NCBI RefSeq assembly: GCF_025457605.1
Contig: NZ_JAMZFY010000001.1
Coordinates: 930,001 to 994,000 of the forward strand
Length of the DNA stretch: 64,000 nucleotides
Source: Haloarcula laminariae
GTDB lineage: Archaea; Halobacteriota; Halobacteria; Halobacteriales; Haloarculaceae
Direction of reading: 5' to 3'
This document shows positions 36,110 through 45,554 of the stretch, in pieces (the first letter of the stretch is position 1; each line of letters starts with the position of its first letter). Made by a program: the position numbers and the translations under genes. The notes below the pieces were generated by a model. That model saw only the letters and a list, made by a program, of their open reading frames with translations. It was not told the origin of the DNA and did not search any database.

Positions 36110-37516
36110 CTACTCGTCGCCGAGTATGCCTCGCTCGGTCATCTTCGCCGGGTCAAGCACCTCGTCGACCTCGTCCTCGTCGAGGTACCCCTCTTCTAGG
36201 ACGACCTCCCGGATGGTCTTGTCCTCGGCGAGGGCCTTCTTCGCCACCTTGCTCGCCTTGTCGTAGCCGATGGCCGGGTTCAGCGCCGTCGCCAGGGCCA
36301 TCGACTGTTCGACACGCTCGGCGCAGTGGTCGGCGTCGGCTGCGAGCTTGGCAACGAACTTCTCGGCGAACACCTCCGACCCGTTGGCGATGAGCCGCGC
36401 CGACTGGAGGAAGTTCGAGGCCAGCACGGGCTTGTAGAGGTTGAGGTCGATCTGGCCCTCCGCGGCGCCGGCGGCGACGGCGGCGTCGTTGCCGACGACC
36501 TGCTTGTGGAGCTGGTTGACCGACTCGGCGACGACGGGGTTTATCTTCCCGGGCATGATGGAGGAGCCGGGCTGGTTCTCGGGCTGGTCGATTTCGCCCA
36601 GCCCGTTGCGCGGGCCGGAGGCCAGCAGGCGGAGGTCGTTGGCTATCTTGTTCAGCGAGCCCGCGACGGTGCGGAGCGCGCCGTGGGCCTCGTTCATCGC
36701 GTCGTGGGCTGCCTGGGCCTCGAAGTGGTTGTCCGCCTCGCGGAAGTTCAGGTCCGTCTCCTGACTGATGTACTCGGCGGCTTTCGCGGGGAAGTCGGGG
36801 TGGGTGTTCAGCCCCGTTCCGACGGCGGTCCCGCCCAGCGCGAGTTCGGCCAGGCGGCTGTGGGTGTCCTCGACGCGGGAGATGCCCTTCTCGACCTGCG
36901 TCCGATAGCCGGAGAACTCCTGGCCCAGCGTGATGGGCGTGGCGTCCTGGAGGTGGGTGCGGCCGGTCTTGACGACGGTGTCGAACTCGTCTTCCTTCTC
37001 GGCCAGCGCGTCCCGCAGCGTCTTCAGCGCGGGAACGACGTCCTTCTCGACGGCCTCCAGGCTGGCGACGTGCATCGCGGTCGGGATGACGTCGTTGCTG
37101 GACTGGCCGAAGTTGACGTGGTCGTTGGGGTGAATCTCGCGGGTCCCGATTTCCCCGCCGTAGATCTCGGTGGCGCGGTTGCTGATGACCTCGTTCGCGT
37201 TCATGTTCGAGGAGGTGCCCGACCCGGTCTGGAACACGTCGACCGGGAACTGGTCGTCGTGGTCGCCGGCGATGACCTCGTCGGCGGCTTCGACGATGCA
37301 GTCGGCCTTGTCCTCGGGAATCAGTTCGAGGTCCCGGTTCGCCTGCGCGGCGGCCTTCTTGACGATGCCGAGCGCGCGGACGAAGCGCCGCCCGAAGGTC
37401 ACGTCGCTGATGGGGAAGTTCTCGATGGCCCGCTGTGTCTGGGCCCCCCAGTAGGCGTCAGCCGGCACCTGCATCTCCCCGAGACTGTCCTGTTCGGTTC
37501 TGAACTCGTCGCTCAT
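36110..37516 (-). CDS. fumC: Fumarate hydratase class II
   Basis: 468 residues. The signature GSSIMPGKINPV (about 320) and TGRTHLQDATPITLGQEFSGY, GSGTSSNMNANEV and NDHVNFGQSSNDV are the active-site blocks of the fumarase/aspartase superfamily. Interconverts fumarate and malate in the TCA cycle. Aspartate ammonia-lyase is the main alternative, but overall similarity fits FumC. GGCTTTTACGC near 37543-37553 on the minus strand is its TATA box. Confidence 0.93.
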   Translation of the reverse strand: MSDEFRTEQDSLGEMQVPADAYWGAQTQRAIENFPISDVTFGRRFVRALGIVKKAAAQANRDLELIPEDKADCIVEAADEVIAGDHDDQFPVDVFQTGSGTSSNMNANEVISNRATEIYGGEIGTREIHPNDHVNFGQSSNDVIPTAMHVASLEAVEKDVVPALKTLRDALAEKEDEFDTVVKTGRTHLQDATPITLGQEFSGYRTQVEKGISRVEDTHSRLAELALGGTAVGTGLNTHPDFPAKAAEYISQETDLNFREADNHFEAQAAHDAMNEAHGALRTVAGSLNKIANDLRLLASGPRNGLGEIDQPENQPGSSIMPGKINPVVAESVNQLHKQVVGNDAAVAAGAAEGQIDLNLYKPVLASNFLQSARLIANGSEVFAEKFVAKLAADADHCAERVEQSMALATALNPAIGYDKASKVAKKALAEDKTIREVVLEEGYLDEDEVDEVLDPAKMTERGILGDE

Positions 37517-37667
37517 GAGCGGGCGGTCGAACGCCTCGGCGTAAAAGCCACCGGTACGTACTGAGGGCCGACCGGAAGGGCGTCAACTACAGGCGGGACG
37601 GGTTGACGGGAAAACGCAGACCTCCCCGGCGAGGTCTCCGGCCGGACAAAATGTTGGTCTCTCCAGC

Positions 37668-37678
37668 AGTTTTATCGG
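37668..37678 (+). promoter_or_regulatory. TATA box of the Tat lipoprotein gene
   Basis: AGTTTTATCGG about 24-34 bp before the ATG at 37702. Confidence 0.6.
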
Positions 37679-37701
37679 CACAAGTGTCGACTCTGACCGT
37701 A

Positions 37702-38667
37702 ATGAATCAGTACATTTCTCGGCGGGACGTGCTCCGAGCCGGAGCCGCGACTGTCGGGACCGGTGTCGCTGGGGGTCTCGCGGGCTGTGAACAGGCCGAA
37801 CAGTTCACTGGCGGCGAAGATGACGCGGACGCTGAGCCGGCTGACGAGACCGAAACCGAGTCCGGAACTGACAGCGACACTGGTGGGACGGTCGCCCAAT
37901 ACTGGACGTGGCTTCCCCAACCGGACGCGTTCGACACTGGGCACTACTCTTTCGAATCTATCGACTACGGAGTAGTGCGGGACCACGAGTCGGAGTTTAA
38001 TCCGGAAGTGTACGACAGCTACGCCGACAAGGCCCTGTTCAGCGAGCTCGAACTCGCTTTCGCCGACCTCGACCACGGCATCGAGATCGGCCCCGCCAGC
38101 GAAACCTCCCCCGCTATCGTCACCGGGAGCTTCTCCGCGGACGATATCGCCGACCGGCTTACCGAGCTGGGATACGCGGAGGGACCAACAGTCGGCGAGT
38201 ACAGCGTTTACGGCGGCGACGCGGAGATCGGCGTCACGGACGGGACGCTGGTCTATGCGGAGAACGCCGCCGCGGACTACGTCCGGACACTCATCCGGAC
38301 TAGAAACGGCGAACTGACCCGCTACACGGCGACGAGCGCTGACATGACATCGCTCGTCGAGCGATTCGGCTCAGAGACATTCGTCTACGGGAGCACGAAC
38401 GATGCCTACACCGAAGCGGAGCACGATCCGGAGGGCGGCCAGTTCGCCGGACAGGTGGGGATCGGCTGGGGGGATACGGTGCGCGGAGAGACGACGAGCG
38501 TCGAGATAGCTATCCTGTTCGAAACAGTGGCCGATGTCGATATGGACGCTATCTCGCAGTACACCGACAGTGATCTGTTCGCGGCGTACGACAGCGTCTC
38601 CTCAGCACAGGACGGTCGCACGGCCGTCGTATCCGGCATCGTGCCGACTGATGAACTCTACAGTTAG
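37702..38667 (+). CDS. Tat-exported lipoprotein of unknown function
   Basis: 321 residues. The twin-arginine [14 protein letters not shown] and lipobox GLAGC (Cys29) show folded export and lipid anchoring. An acidic Thr/Glu/Asp linker (about 38-65) precedes a soluble domain that has two similar halves ([20 protein letters not shown] and the later [17 protein letters not shown] region). No family recognised. Its stop overlaps that of fen by four bases in convergent orientation. Confidence 0.8.
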   Translation: MNQYISRRDVLRAGAATVGTGVAGGLAGCEQAEQFTGGEDDADAEPADETETESGTDSDTGGTVAQYWTWLPQPDAFDTGHYSFESIDYGVVRDHESEFNPEVYDSYADKALFSELELAFADLDHGIEIGPASETSPAIVTGSFSADDIADRLTELGYAEGPTVGEYSVYGGDAEIGVTDGTLVYAENAAADYVRTLIRTRNGELTRYTATSADMTSLVERFGSETFVYGSTNDAYTEAEHDPEGGQFAGQVGIGWGDTVRGETTSVEIAILFETVADVDMDAISQYTDSDLFAAYDSVSSAQDGRTAVVSGIVPTDELYS

Positions 38668-39644
38668 ACCCAGCGGTCCAGGCCGGTCTGGACCACGGAC
38701 TCGTCGATGCGCTCGAAGCCCCGCCGGACCTCCTCGGGGTCGACCTCCCACTCGTCGGTGACGTACTCGCGGGCGGCGTCGAGGTCCGGGTCGATGTCGT
38801 CGGGAATCGCGTAGTTGTCGGTGACGGCCGGGTCGAGAAACAGCGACCGGATGCGGTCGGCGTGGTCGACGTGTTCCCCCCGCGCTTCCAGCACCGCAAA
38901 GAGGTCGCCGTGTTCGCGCAACAGCTTGATGGCGGTCTTGGGGCCGATACCCGAGATACCCTCGTTGAAGTCCGTCCCCATCAGGATGGCGGCGTCGACC
39001 AGCTGCTCCCAGGTGAGTCCGGTCGATTCGAGCGTGGCCTCGAAGTCCATGAGCTCGGGGTCACCGCTCGACGTGAGCTGGCGCAGAGTGTAGGGCGCGC
39101 CAAAGAGCAGGGCGTCGTAGTCCTCGGTCCCGACGTAGTCCACGTCGCCCTGTCGGGCCATGTAGGAGGCCTGCCCCTCGCCCTCCGCTGGGGCGTCCAC
39201 GACGGGCACGTCCAGCCGCTCGAGCAGGCCGCGAGTCGTCTCGACAATCGTGTCCGTGAGCCGCTGTGTCCGGGAGTCGAGCTTGGCGACGCGGGTCGAA
39301 TCGCCCGCTTCGCGGGCTTTCTCCAGTTCGTCCTCGTACTTCTCGCGCTGTTCGCGCCGCTTGGCGACCTCGTCGTCCTTGAGTTCGGTCACCGCGCCGT
39401 CGAAGACGAAGACGGGGGTGAGGTCGTGTTCGAAGAACTTCGGGAGCCCCTGGACGACGCCGATGAGGTTCGCCACCTCCTCGCCGTCGGCGGTGGTGTA
39501 CTTGTGGTCGCTCGTGAACTTGACCGTCGTCGTGAGATACCGGTAGAGCCAGTTGTGCGCGTCGACGGCGACGACGCGCCCGTCTAACTCCTCAAAGGCC
39601 ACGTCCTCGATGGCCGCAAGCGAGCGGAGGTCAGCGTTTCCCAT
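38664..39644 (-). CDS. fen: Flap endonuclease 1
   Basis: 326 residues. XPG N domain with [10 protein letters not shown] and FVFDGAV; XPG I with [33 protein letters not shown]; helix-2-turn-helix [14 protein letters not shown]. The C-terminus QTGLDRWV resembles a PCNA-interacting peptide. Removes 5' flaps in replication and repair. ATG at 39644 follows an AT-rich TATA-like stretch near 39669-39679. Confidence 0.96.
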   Translation of the reverse strand: MGNADLRSLAAIEDVAFEELDGRVVAVDAHNWLYRYLTTTVKFTSDHKYTTADGEEVANLIGVVQGLPKFFEHDLTPVFVFDGAVTELKDDEVAKRREQREKYEDELEKAREAGDSTRVAKLDSRTQRLTDTIVETTRGLLERLDVPVVDAPAEGEGQASYMARQGDVDYVGTEDYDALLFGAPYTLRQLTSSGDPELMDFEATLESTGLTWEQLVDAAILMGTDFNEGISGIGPKTAIKLLREHGDLFAVLEARGEHVDHADRIRSLFLDPAVTDNYAIPDDIDPDLDAAREYVTDEWEVDPEEVRRGFERIDESVVQTGLDRWV

Positions 39645-39689
39645 TGTCGGCCGTAATGGGGACAGGCGCTTGAATCTCCCGGGACGGCC

Positions 39690-40238
39690 TCAGTCCGGCG
39701 CGTCGATCACGTCCGGCGGCTCGCTGTCCAGCTTCTCCGCCAGAAACGCTTCCTCGTCCCCGGAGAGGTCCCGCTGGCGGAACACCGCGAGCCCGTTTCG
39801 GTAGCGCTCGACGCTCCGGTCGCCCGGCCATTCGAGGGTGAGTTCGGCCAGCCCGGTCTCCTCCCCGGTGAAGGCGAAGCCGGCACGATAGGCCGCCTGG
39901 TACGAGAAGGGGTTGTTCACCCCGATAGTCAGCCGCTCGTAGCCGCGCTGGGCGGCCCGCTCGCGGACGAACCCCAGGAGCCGTGGGCCGAGCCCTTCCC
40001 CCTGCCGGTCCCGCCGGACGGTGATGTAGCGGACACACAGCGTGTCCGGGTCGGTCCGGTCGGCGTCGAAGGCCGCGGCGGCCACGACGCCGTCGTCGCC
40101 GACGACGGCCTTCCCCGTCGAGGTCATGACGAACTTGCCGGCGTAGGCGAACTCCCGGTAGTCCAGCCGGAGAGGGTGGTCGTCGTCGGGCCAGCCCAGC
40201 AGCGCGAACTCCATATCCCCCGTAGCGCCACCGGCCAT
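39690..40238 (-). CDS. GNAT-family N-acetyltransferase
   Basis: 182 residues from ATG 40238 (MAGGATGD); GTG 40298 and ATG 40214 are alternative starts. Motif A is VRYITVRRDRQGEGLGPRLLGFV, followed by GVNNPFSYQAAYRAGFAFTG. Transfers acetyl from acetyl-CoA to an amine; substrate unknown. Divergent from the DUF3054 gene. Confidence 0.82.
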   Translation of the reverse strand: MAGGATGDMEFALLGWPDDDHPLRLDYREFAYAGKFVMTSTGKAVVGDDGVVAAAAFDADRTDPDTLCVRYITVRRDRQGEGLGPRLLGFVRERAAQRGYERLTIGVNNPFSYQAAYRAGFAFTGEETGLAELTLEWPGDRSVERYRNGLAVFRQRDLSGDEEAFLAEKLDSEPPDVIDAPD

Positions 40239-40327
40239 GTAGTTCCCGCCCACTCGGGGCGACTCGTCCGGTCGCGAGCGCGGCGGAAAACGGGGCACCG
40301 AAGTACGAGGAGCGCTAACCCGGTGAT

Positions 40328-40747
40328 ATGAGCGTTGCGACGGCCGACCGGAGCCGCATCGACCTCTCCTCGAAGACGGCCCTCCTCGTGGCCGGTGACC
40401 TGGCTGCCATCTTCCTCTTCGTCGCCATCGGGGAGTACACCCACGGCTACAACCCGATCGTCGACTTCGGGCGCGTCGCCGGGACGTTCGCCCCGTTTCT
40501 CATCGGCTGGCTGCTTGTCGCCGGCGCCGCTGGGCTGTACGCCACGGACGCGCCGGGGACGCTGGCGAACGCGACGCTCGTGACGCTGCTCTGTTGGGTC
40601 GCTGCCGTCGCCGTCGCGCAGGGGCTCCGGGCCACGAGCGTCTTCCACGGCGGGGCCGCACTGACGTTCGCCGTAGTCTCGGTACTCGTCGGCGGCCTGC
40701 TCCTCACGCTGTGGCGTGTCGGCGTGACCCTGACGATAGGGCGGTAG
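40328..40747 (+). CDS. DUF3054 membrane protein
   Basis: 139 residues with four membrane helices (about 18-38, 48-68, 80-100, 108-132) and the DUF3054 feature IGEYTHGYNP between the first two. Function unknown. Confidence 0.85.
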   Translation: MSVATADRSRIDLSSKTALLVAGDLAAIFLFVAIGEYTHGYNPIVDFGRVAGTFAPFLIGWLLVAGAAGLYATDAPGTLANATLVTLLCWVAAVAVAQGLRATSVFHGGAALTFAVVSVLVGGLLLTLWRVGVTLTIGR

Positions 40748-40795
40748 TCGGCCGCAGAAACCGTCGCTTTCAGTCCGGTGGCCGGCCCGCGACGG

Positions 40796-40963
40796 CTACC
40801 GGAGGTCGGCTACGTCGAGGGACATCGACGACTGGATCCACGCCTGGTGGTTCTCCCGGTCGTAGATGACGAACTCCTCGTCACCGATGTTCAACTCGGC
40901 GTACCGGCGTGCCGGTTCCTCGCTTCGGGCGTCGTTCGTATCGTCCGTGGCGTTCGTACTCAT
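40796..40963 (-). CDS. Small acidic haloarchaeal protein (55 aa)
   Basis: 55 residues; begins MSTNATDDTNDARSEEPARR, then the core YAELNIGDEEFVIYDRENHQ and AWIQSSMSL. This core looks like a known family of short haloarchaeal proteins (I think DUF7331) but I cannot check. A strong TATA box TGCTTATAAT at 41021-41030 on the minus strand would give a leader of about 35 nt, unusual here. Confidence 0.7.
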   Translation of the reverse strand: MSTNATDDTNDARSEEPARRYAELNIGDEEFVIYDRENHQAWIQSSMSLDVADLR

Positions 40964-41393
40964 TGGTGGCGCCGGGACAGACCCGGCTCACTCCCTCCGA
41001 TGTCTGCTACCTTGTTACCGATTATAAGCACTCGGACCCAGTTATCATTCCATAAAATGACAGTGGCCGCTAGTAAACGGACAGCAGCGCGCAATTTCAC
41101 TTTCTGAAAACGGGTGATAACGCGGAGACTGGGCCCGGTCACCTGTGTGTTCGGGGGGACAGTCCCCGTCCCGGTACGGTGTGACGACTGCGTCCCCCGT
41201 AGCGCCCGTCATGAGGCCAATAGCGTACGTTCGGACAGGGGACGACCGCTCTCAGGCCGCTCAACGTATTCTCATAACTTATGAAAATGCTGTACCGATT
41301 AGACAGAGGTAGTATCTAATGCCTATATAAAATCCTATGCAGTAATTACGCGAAACGCTTATGTACCCCTCTGCCATAGTATAATTCACACTT
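40964..41393 (+). other. 430-bp divergent intergenic region
   Basis: Holds promoters for the 55-aa gene (minus TATA at 41021-41030) and the next gene (CTTATGTA at 41358-41365). The stretch 41270-41345 is AT-rich with CCTATATAAAATCC (41320-41333), a second strong TATA-like element of unclear use. No convincing coding frame. Confidence 0.5.
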
Positions 41394-41612
41394 ATGACGG
41401 GTTATTACGACATCGTTCTTGGACTTATCCCGCTCGCTATGGCCGGAATCACTGGTGTTCTCGTCTTCGCTGGCTTCGCACTGACGACCGCGATTCCGCT
41501 GGCGTCGGTCGTCGCCGTCGGTCTCATCGGCCACGCGATGTTCGTCAACGCCCCGGTCGACCCCGTCCCGACCGAGGCCGTCAAGTCGGACCCGACACAG
41601 ACCGCAGACTGA
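41394..41612 (+). CDS. Small two-helix membrane protein
   Basis: 72 residues. Two hydrophobic helices (about 7-27 and 31-51) joined by a tight turn, then an acidic soluble tail (VDPVPTEAVKSDPTQTAD). No family recognised. It could be a small regulator or subunit of a membrane complex. The start follows a TATA-like CTTATGTA by about 32 bp. Confidence 0.7.
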   Translation: MTGYYDIVLGLIPLAMAGITGVLVFAGFALTTAIPLASVVAVGLIGHAMFVNAPVDPVPTEAVKSDPTQTAD

Positions 41613-41689
41613 CCCGTCCCCCCGAACGCCGACGCGCTGTTCTCCGTTCGCCCATCGCCATTAAGGAGTAGTCCCGCCTACGGTCGGGC

Positions 41690-42685
41690 ATGTCGACCGC
41701 CCTGTTTCTTTCGAGCGCCGAGATATCCGAGCTAGCTCACCCAACGGAGTACGTCGACCCGGTCCGTGCGGGCTACCGTGAACGCGGCCACGGCGCCCCC
41801 GCGGAACCCCGGACGACGCTGTTCAACGACGCGCCGGCCGGAATGCTGACCGGTTACCTCGCCGTCCTCCCGGAGACGGGCGCTATGGGCGGGTACACCT
41901 ACGCCGCCGGCTTCGGCGAGCGGGACGCACATTTCGCCCTGCCGCTCTTCGACGCCGATTCGGGCGCCCCGCTGGCGCTGCTCGACGGCGCGAGCATGAA
42001 CCCCCACAAGACGGGCGCGGCCGGCGCCGTCGGCGTGGACGCACTGGCGCCGGTCGACGCCTCGGACCTCGCCATAATCGGCAGCGGCACCCAGGCCCGC
42101 GGCCAGCTCCGGGCGACCGCGACGGTGCGGGACTTCGACCGCGTCGAGGTGTACTCGCCCACACAGTCCAACCGCCAGGAGTTCGCCGCCGAGATGAACG
42201 AGACCCTCGACGCCACGGTCGCCGCGGTCGCCTCCTCGGCCGCCGCGGTCGAGGGCGCCGACGTGGTCATCACGGCGACCAACGCCGCCGACCCCGTCTT
42301 CGACGGCGAGATGCTCGACCCGGGGACCCACGTCACCGCGATGGGACAGTACCACCCGGAGAAGCGCGAACTCGACGCCGCGACCATTGAGCGCGCGAAG
42401 TACGTCCCCGACCTCCGGGCCCGCGTCACACAGGACGCCGGGTCGTTCATCCACGCCATGGACGAGGGCGTCGTCGACGAGGACCACATCCACGGCGAGC
42501 TCGGCGAGGTGCTCGTCGGCGACGCCCCGGGACGGGAGTCGCCGGAAGACATCACGGTATTCGACTCGGGGGGCACCGCCATCGAGACCGTGGCTGCCGC
42601 GAAGATGCTGTACGACCGTGCCGTCGAGGAGGACGTGGGCGAGGAGATAGACTTCGCGCCCGCCAGCGAAGCGATGGACCGCTAG
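41690..42685 (+). CDS. ala: Ornithine cyclodeaminase/mu-crystallin family; likely alanine dehydrogenase
   Basis: 331 residues. The NAD-binding motif AIIGSGTQARGQLRATATV and conserved MNPHKTGAAGAVG (substrate Lys region) define the family. Archaeal members include the Archaeoglobus alanine dehydrogenase; ornithine cyclodeaminase is the other possibility. ATTAAGGAG at 41662-41670 is a leaderless-distance TATA box. Its TAG shares CTAG with the convergent protease gene. Confidence 0.85.
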   Translation: MSTALFLSSAEISELAHPTEYVDPVRAGYRERGHGAPAEPRTTLFNDAPAGMLTGYLAVLPETGAMGGYTYAAGFGERDAHFALPLFDADSGAPLALLDGASMNPHKTGAAGAVGVDALAPVDASDLAIIGSGTQARGQLRATATVRDFDRVEVYSPTQSNRQEFAAEMNETLDATVAAVASSAAAVEGADVVITATNAADPVFDGEMLDPGTHVTAMGQYHPEKRELDAATIERAKYVPDLRARVTQDAGSFIHAMDEGVVDEDHIHGELGEVLVGDAPGRESPEDITVFDSGGTAIETVAAAKMLYDRAVEEDVGEEIDFAPASEAMDR

Positions 42686-43707
42686 ACGTACGGCGCCAGG
42701 CCGAGCGCCTCGACGAGGCCGATACCGGCCACTACCGCGCCCAGCAGGTAGCCCGCGATGGACCCGCCGTTCAACAGCGGCAGCCCCGCGTGGGCCCGCC
42801 CCTTGAGGACCAGCCAGAGCAACACCGCGAGGCCGAGGAAGGTCCCGACCATGGCCGTCACCGCCGGGAGCGGGATTCCCAGTACCGTCCGGACGCCCGC
42901 GGGCGCGAAGAAGGCGGCGCTGGCGACCAGGATGGCCGGGATGATGGCGTCGCCCAGGCCGATGAACAGCGCGTCCCGCTCCAGGGGCCCCTGGTCAATC
43001 TCGTCGTCGCCCTCCCGCTCCGTCTCGCTGTCGTCGACAGCCTCTGCTGCCACCGCGTCGTCGTTCGTCTCCGCCTCCTCGGCGGCCGGGTCCGGCGTCG
43101 TCGCGTCGAGAAACGAGTACGACAGCGACAGCGGAATCACGAGCACCACGGGGACCCTGAGGTCCATGACTCCCGAGGCGAGGGTCAGCATGTGTTCGGT
43201 GCCGTAGACGCTGATGGCGTCGTAGACGGCCAGCACCGAAAGCAACAGCAGCGCGGGGAGCACCCCGAAGCTGATACCGAAGAGGCCGGCCGCGGCAGCC
43301 CCCATCATCGCCCCGGCGGTGTCGATGACGTACCACTCGGGGTAGACGAGCAGCCCGACGCCAAGCAGTGTCGCCAGAGCGAGCGCGACGACGTTGAACC
43401 CGCCGACCACGAGCAGCGGCGGCACGACCAGGCGGAAGATGTACAGCGAGAGCCACGCGCTCGAAAAGACGATGACGCCCCGAATCAGCTGCTCGGCGTC
43501 GTATCTGAAGGCGAGCAACATCCCGGCCGTGGCCAGGAGGATGGCCCCGACGTAGACGACGCTGTTCGTCGGGTCCGACGGGTCCTCGACGGCCTGGTAG
43601 CCGGCGCTTTTGAACGGCTCGACCAGCGCGAGCGCGCCGACCTGGACGAACAGGAAGATGAGACCGATGAGCGTACACCCGGCGACGGCACGCCAGCGAC
43701 TGTCCAT
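42682..43707 (-). CDS. Presenilin-like intramembrane aspartyl protease (A22/PSH)
   Basis: 341 residues, about nine helices. Catalytic motifs are YD in LLSVLAVYDAISVYG (about Asp162) and GLGD in DALFIGLGDAIIP (about Asp252), with a PAL-like GLPLLNGG near the end. An acidic loop lies between the two catalytic helices, as in presenilins. Cleaves membrane-spanning peptides such as spent signal peptides; substrates here unknown. ATG at 43707 preferred over GTG 43719. Same strand as gar1 and srp19. Confidence 0.9.
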   Translation of the reverse strand: MDSRWRAVAGCTLIGLIFLFVQVGALALVEPFKSAGYQAVEDPSDPTNSVVYVGAILLATAGMLLAFRYDAEQLIRGVIVFSSAWLSLYIFRLVVPPLLVVGGFNVVALALATLLGVGLLVYPEWYVIDTAGAMMGAAAAGLFGISFGVLPALLLLSVLAVYDAISVYGTEHMLTLASGVMDLRVPVVLVIPLSLSYSFLDATTPDPAAEEAETNDDAVAAEAVDDSETEREGDDEIDQGPLERDALFIGLGDAIIPAILVASAAFFAPAGVRTVLGIPLPAVTAMVGTFLGLAVLLWLVLKGRAHAGLPLLNGGSIAGYLLGAVVAGIGLVEALGLAPYV

Positions 43708-43758
43708 GTCTTCCGTCACACAGGACCGGGTTTCAGCGTTACGGAGTCACGCGGCGGC

Positions 43759-43986
43759 TCACCGGGCGTACAGCGGCGCCCCCAGCAGCGCCGGGAGGTG
43801 GACGCCGCTCGCCGGCGAGACGGCCATGTACGGCCGCTCGACGGGTCCGAACACGTCGACGACCTCACCGACCGACGTGAGCTCGTCGTCGACCAGCGAC
43901 GCGCCGATGTCCGCGTAGGTCCCGTCGGCCGCCCGGACCACGGCCAACCCCTGTGCGAGGCGTTCGACGGACCCGACGCGTCTCAT
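43759..43986 (-). CDS. gar1: H/ACA RNP protein Gar1
   Basis: 75 residues, a small beta-barrel: [39 protein letters not shown] and [11 protein letters not shown] match archaeal Gar1. Part of the box H/ACA RNA-guided pseudouridylation complex. Its start overlaps the srp19 stop by four bases. Confidence 0.9.
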   Translation of the reverse strand: MRRVGSVERLAQGLAVVRAADGTYADIGASLVDDELTSVGEVVDVFGPVERPYMAVSPASGVHLPALLGAPLYAR

Positions 43987-44261
43987 TCGCGCAGCACCTG
44001 CATGTAGGCGGCGACGGCGCCCAGCAAATCCGTCTTCGTGGCGTCGTCGGCGTCCTTGACGACGACGCGCCCGCGCTGTTCGCGCTCGCGGGGATACGTC
44101 TTGTCCCGCTCGATGACGGCGTCGTAGCCCACCTGCTGGACCGCTTTCGCTATCTCGTCGACCGTCGGCTCTGTCACCGCCAGGTCTGTCGGGACGCGGC
44201 GCCCCTCGCTGCGCGAGCGGTCCGCGTCGAACGCGACCGGCCAGATGACGTTCTCAACCAT
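43983..44261 (-). CDS. srp19: Signal recognition particle 19-kDa protein
   Basis: 92 residues. [20 protein letters not shown] is the SRP19 signature (Y/W-P-x-Y-x-D), with [20 protein letters not shown] following. It organises 7S RNA for SRP54 binding. The minus strand reads CACATAAGTC near 44284-44293, a well-placed TATA box. Coupled with gar1. Confidence 0.95.
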   Translation of the reverse strand: MVENVIWPVAFDADRSRSEGRRVPTDLAVTEPTVDEIAKAVQQVGYDAVIERDKTYPREREQRGRVVVKDADDATKTDLLGAVAAYMQVLRE

Positions 44262-44353
44262 GTCGGACAGTCGCCACCCCTGACTTATGTGCTTTTCCGA
44301 CGGTTCCCGCGAGGATACACACTTACATGATTGTGCATACTACTGCCGGCTAT

Positions 44354-45082
44354 ATGGTCAACAAAGCCGTCCTCAGTCTCGCCGCAATCGTGCTGTTTGC
44401 CGTGTTCGGCACCGGCGTCTTGGTCGGTACGCAGATTGGGGGCCTCGGCGGGGGCGGGCCCGCCGAAACGGCCACCGAGTCGGGGCCACAGGCCACCGCC
44501 ACGCCGGCGGAGGGCGACGCGCCGGCCACCGCGACTCCGACGGCGACGCCGACGGAGCCGTCGGACGACGGGCCAGAGCCGATTCCGGCACGCGAGTTCA
44601 ACGAGCGAAACATCAGCGTCGCTATCATCGAGAACATCAACGACGCCCGCGAAGCCGAGGGGTTAGAACCGCTATCCACGACAGGCACAACGGCCGAGAA
44701 CGTCCGGGCGATGGCGAGCGGTCATAGCGCCGCCATGGCGGAGGCCGGCGTAGCCAGACACACTATCGACGGGACCACCAGCGCCGACCGGTACAGACAA
44801 AACAACCTCTACGAGACCTGTCAGTTCCAGGTAGCAAGCTATATCCAAGATGCCGATAACAACGCTCTGGAGGTCGTCGGGCAGACCTACGCCGGCCAGG
44901 AGTACCCCGATAACGGGACCCAGAAGTTCAACGAAAACGACACGGCCGTCGCCAACGCACTGACCGAGGAGTGGCTCTCGACCCAACGCCAGCGGCTGTT
45001 CTACGAGAACGCCGAACGAATCGGTGCCGGAGTCAGCATCACCCGAACCGGGACCGTCTACGCGACCGTCAACGTCTGTTAG
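44354..45082 (+). CDS. Secreted or membrane-anchored CAP/SCP-domain protein
   Basis: 242 residues. An N-terminal helix (AVLSLAAIVLFAVFGTGVLVG) anchors or exports the protein; a Thr/Ala/Pro linker (about 35-75) resembles glycosylated stalks. The CAP domain begins IIENINDAREAEGLEPL and continues with MASGHSAAMAEAG and ARHTIDG, ending in a Cys pair framework (Cys in ETCQ and at the C-terminus). Start 44354 agrees with the CACTTACATG TATA-like element at 44320-44329. Confidence 0.82.
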   Translation: MVNKAVLSLAAIVLFAVFGTGVLVGTQIGGLGGGGPAETATESGPQATATPAEGDAPATATPTATPTEPSDDGPEPIPAREFNERNISVAIIENINDAREAEGLEPLSTTGTTAENVRAMASGHSAAMAEAGVARHTIDGTTSADRYRQNNLYETCQFQVASYIQDADNNALEVVGQTYAGQEYPDNGTQKFNENDTAVANALTEEWLSTQRQRLFYENAERIGAGVSITRTGTVYATVNVC

Positions 45083-45554
45083 GTAGCGCTATCGCCGTTT
45101 TCGACGGACCTGTGAGACGACATCGCCCAGTCAGTTGGTCGTCGACAGTTCGATTGCCACCCGGAGCGGTCGCCATCGCAGGGCGCTTTCTCACCACTAA
45201 TCGGGTGCCTGTCACAGGGAGACTGGCTCGGGACACCGGAGCGCGTCGACGCCCCGAGCGCTCGGGAACCGGCCAGCGGCCGTCGGCCTGGTCCTACACG
45301 TCACCGTCGCGTGTGCCGACTGTTGGGGTCGCCCCGCCGAATCTCCGTCGTCGGCTGTGGGTCGTATGTCCAGCGAACGCCGTCACCTTCTCGCGGCTGA
45401 CCCCGTCCTCGCCGAACGTGCTGCCGTCTCCGACGGTGAGTTAGGGCGTCCATACCGGCGGTAGAGCCGTTACCGACAGTGTGCCCATCCCCACAACGGT
45501 CGCACTGCTGGTCACACTGACGCACAGACTCGTAGCGAAAAATACTGACGACAA
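45083..45554 (+). other. 472-bp intergenic region without a clear gene
   Basis: GC-rich, between the CAP gene and the convergent coxB. Short frames such as a 32-codon one from 45373 lack support. The last 20 bp before the coxB stop hold the T-run terminator of that gene. No tRNA-like cloverleaf or T-loop seen. Confidence 0.5.
45536..45545 (-). terminator. T-run terminator of coxB
   Basis: The minus strand reads AGTATTTTTC about 10 bp after the coxB stop. Confidence 0.45.

Noticed and set aside
44971-45444. Plus-strand frame overlapping the end of the CAP-domain gene
   Set aside because: It is Arg/Pro/Ser-rich, overlaps a well-supported gene in another frame and lacks a promoter.
45301-45525. 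Minus-strand frame with Cys pairs in the gap before coxB, considered as a zinc-ribbon transposase remnant
   Set aside because: The Cys spacing does not fit a transposase ribbon, no neighbouring transposase sequence or terminal repeats are seen and the composition looks non-coding.
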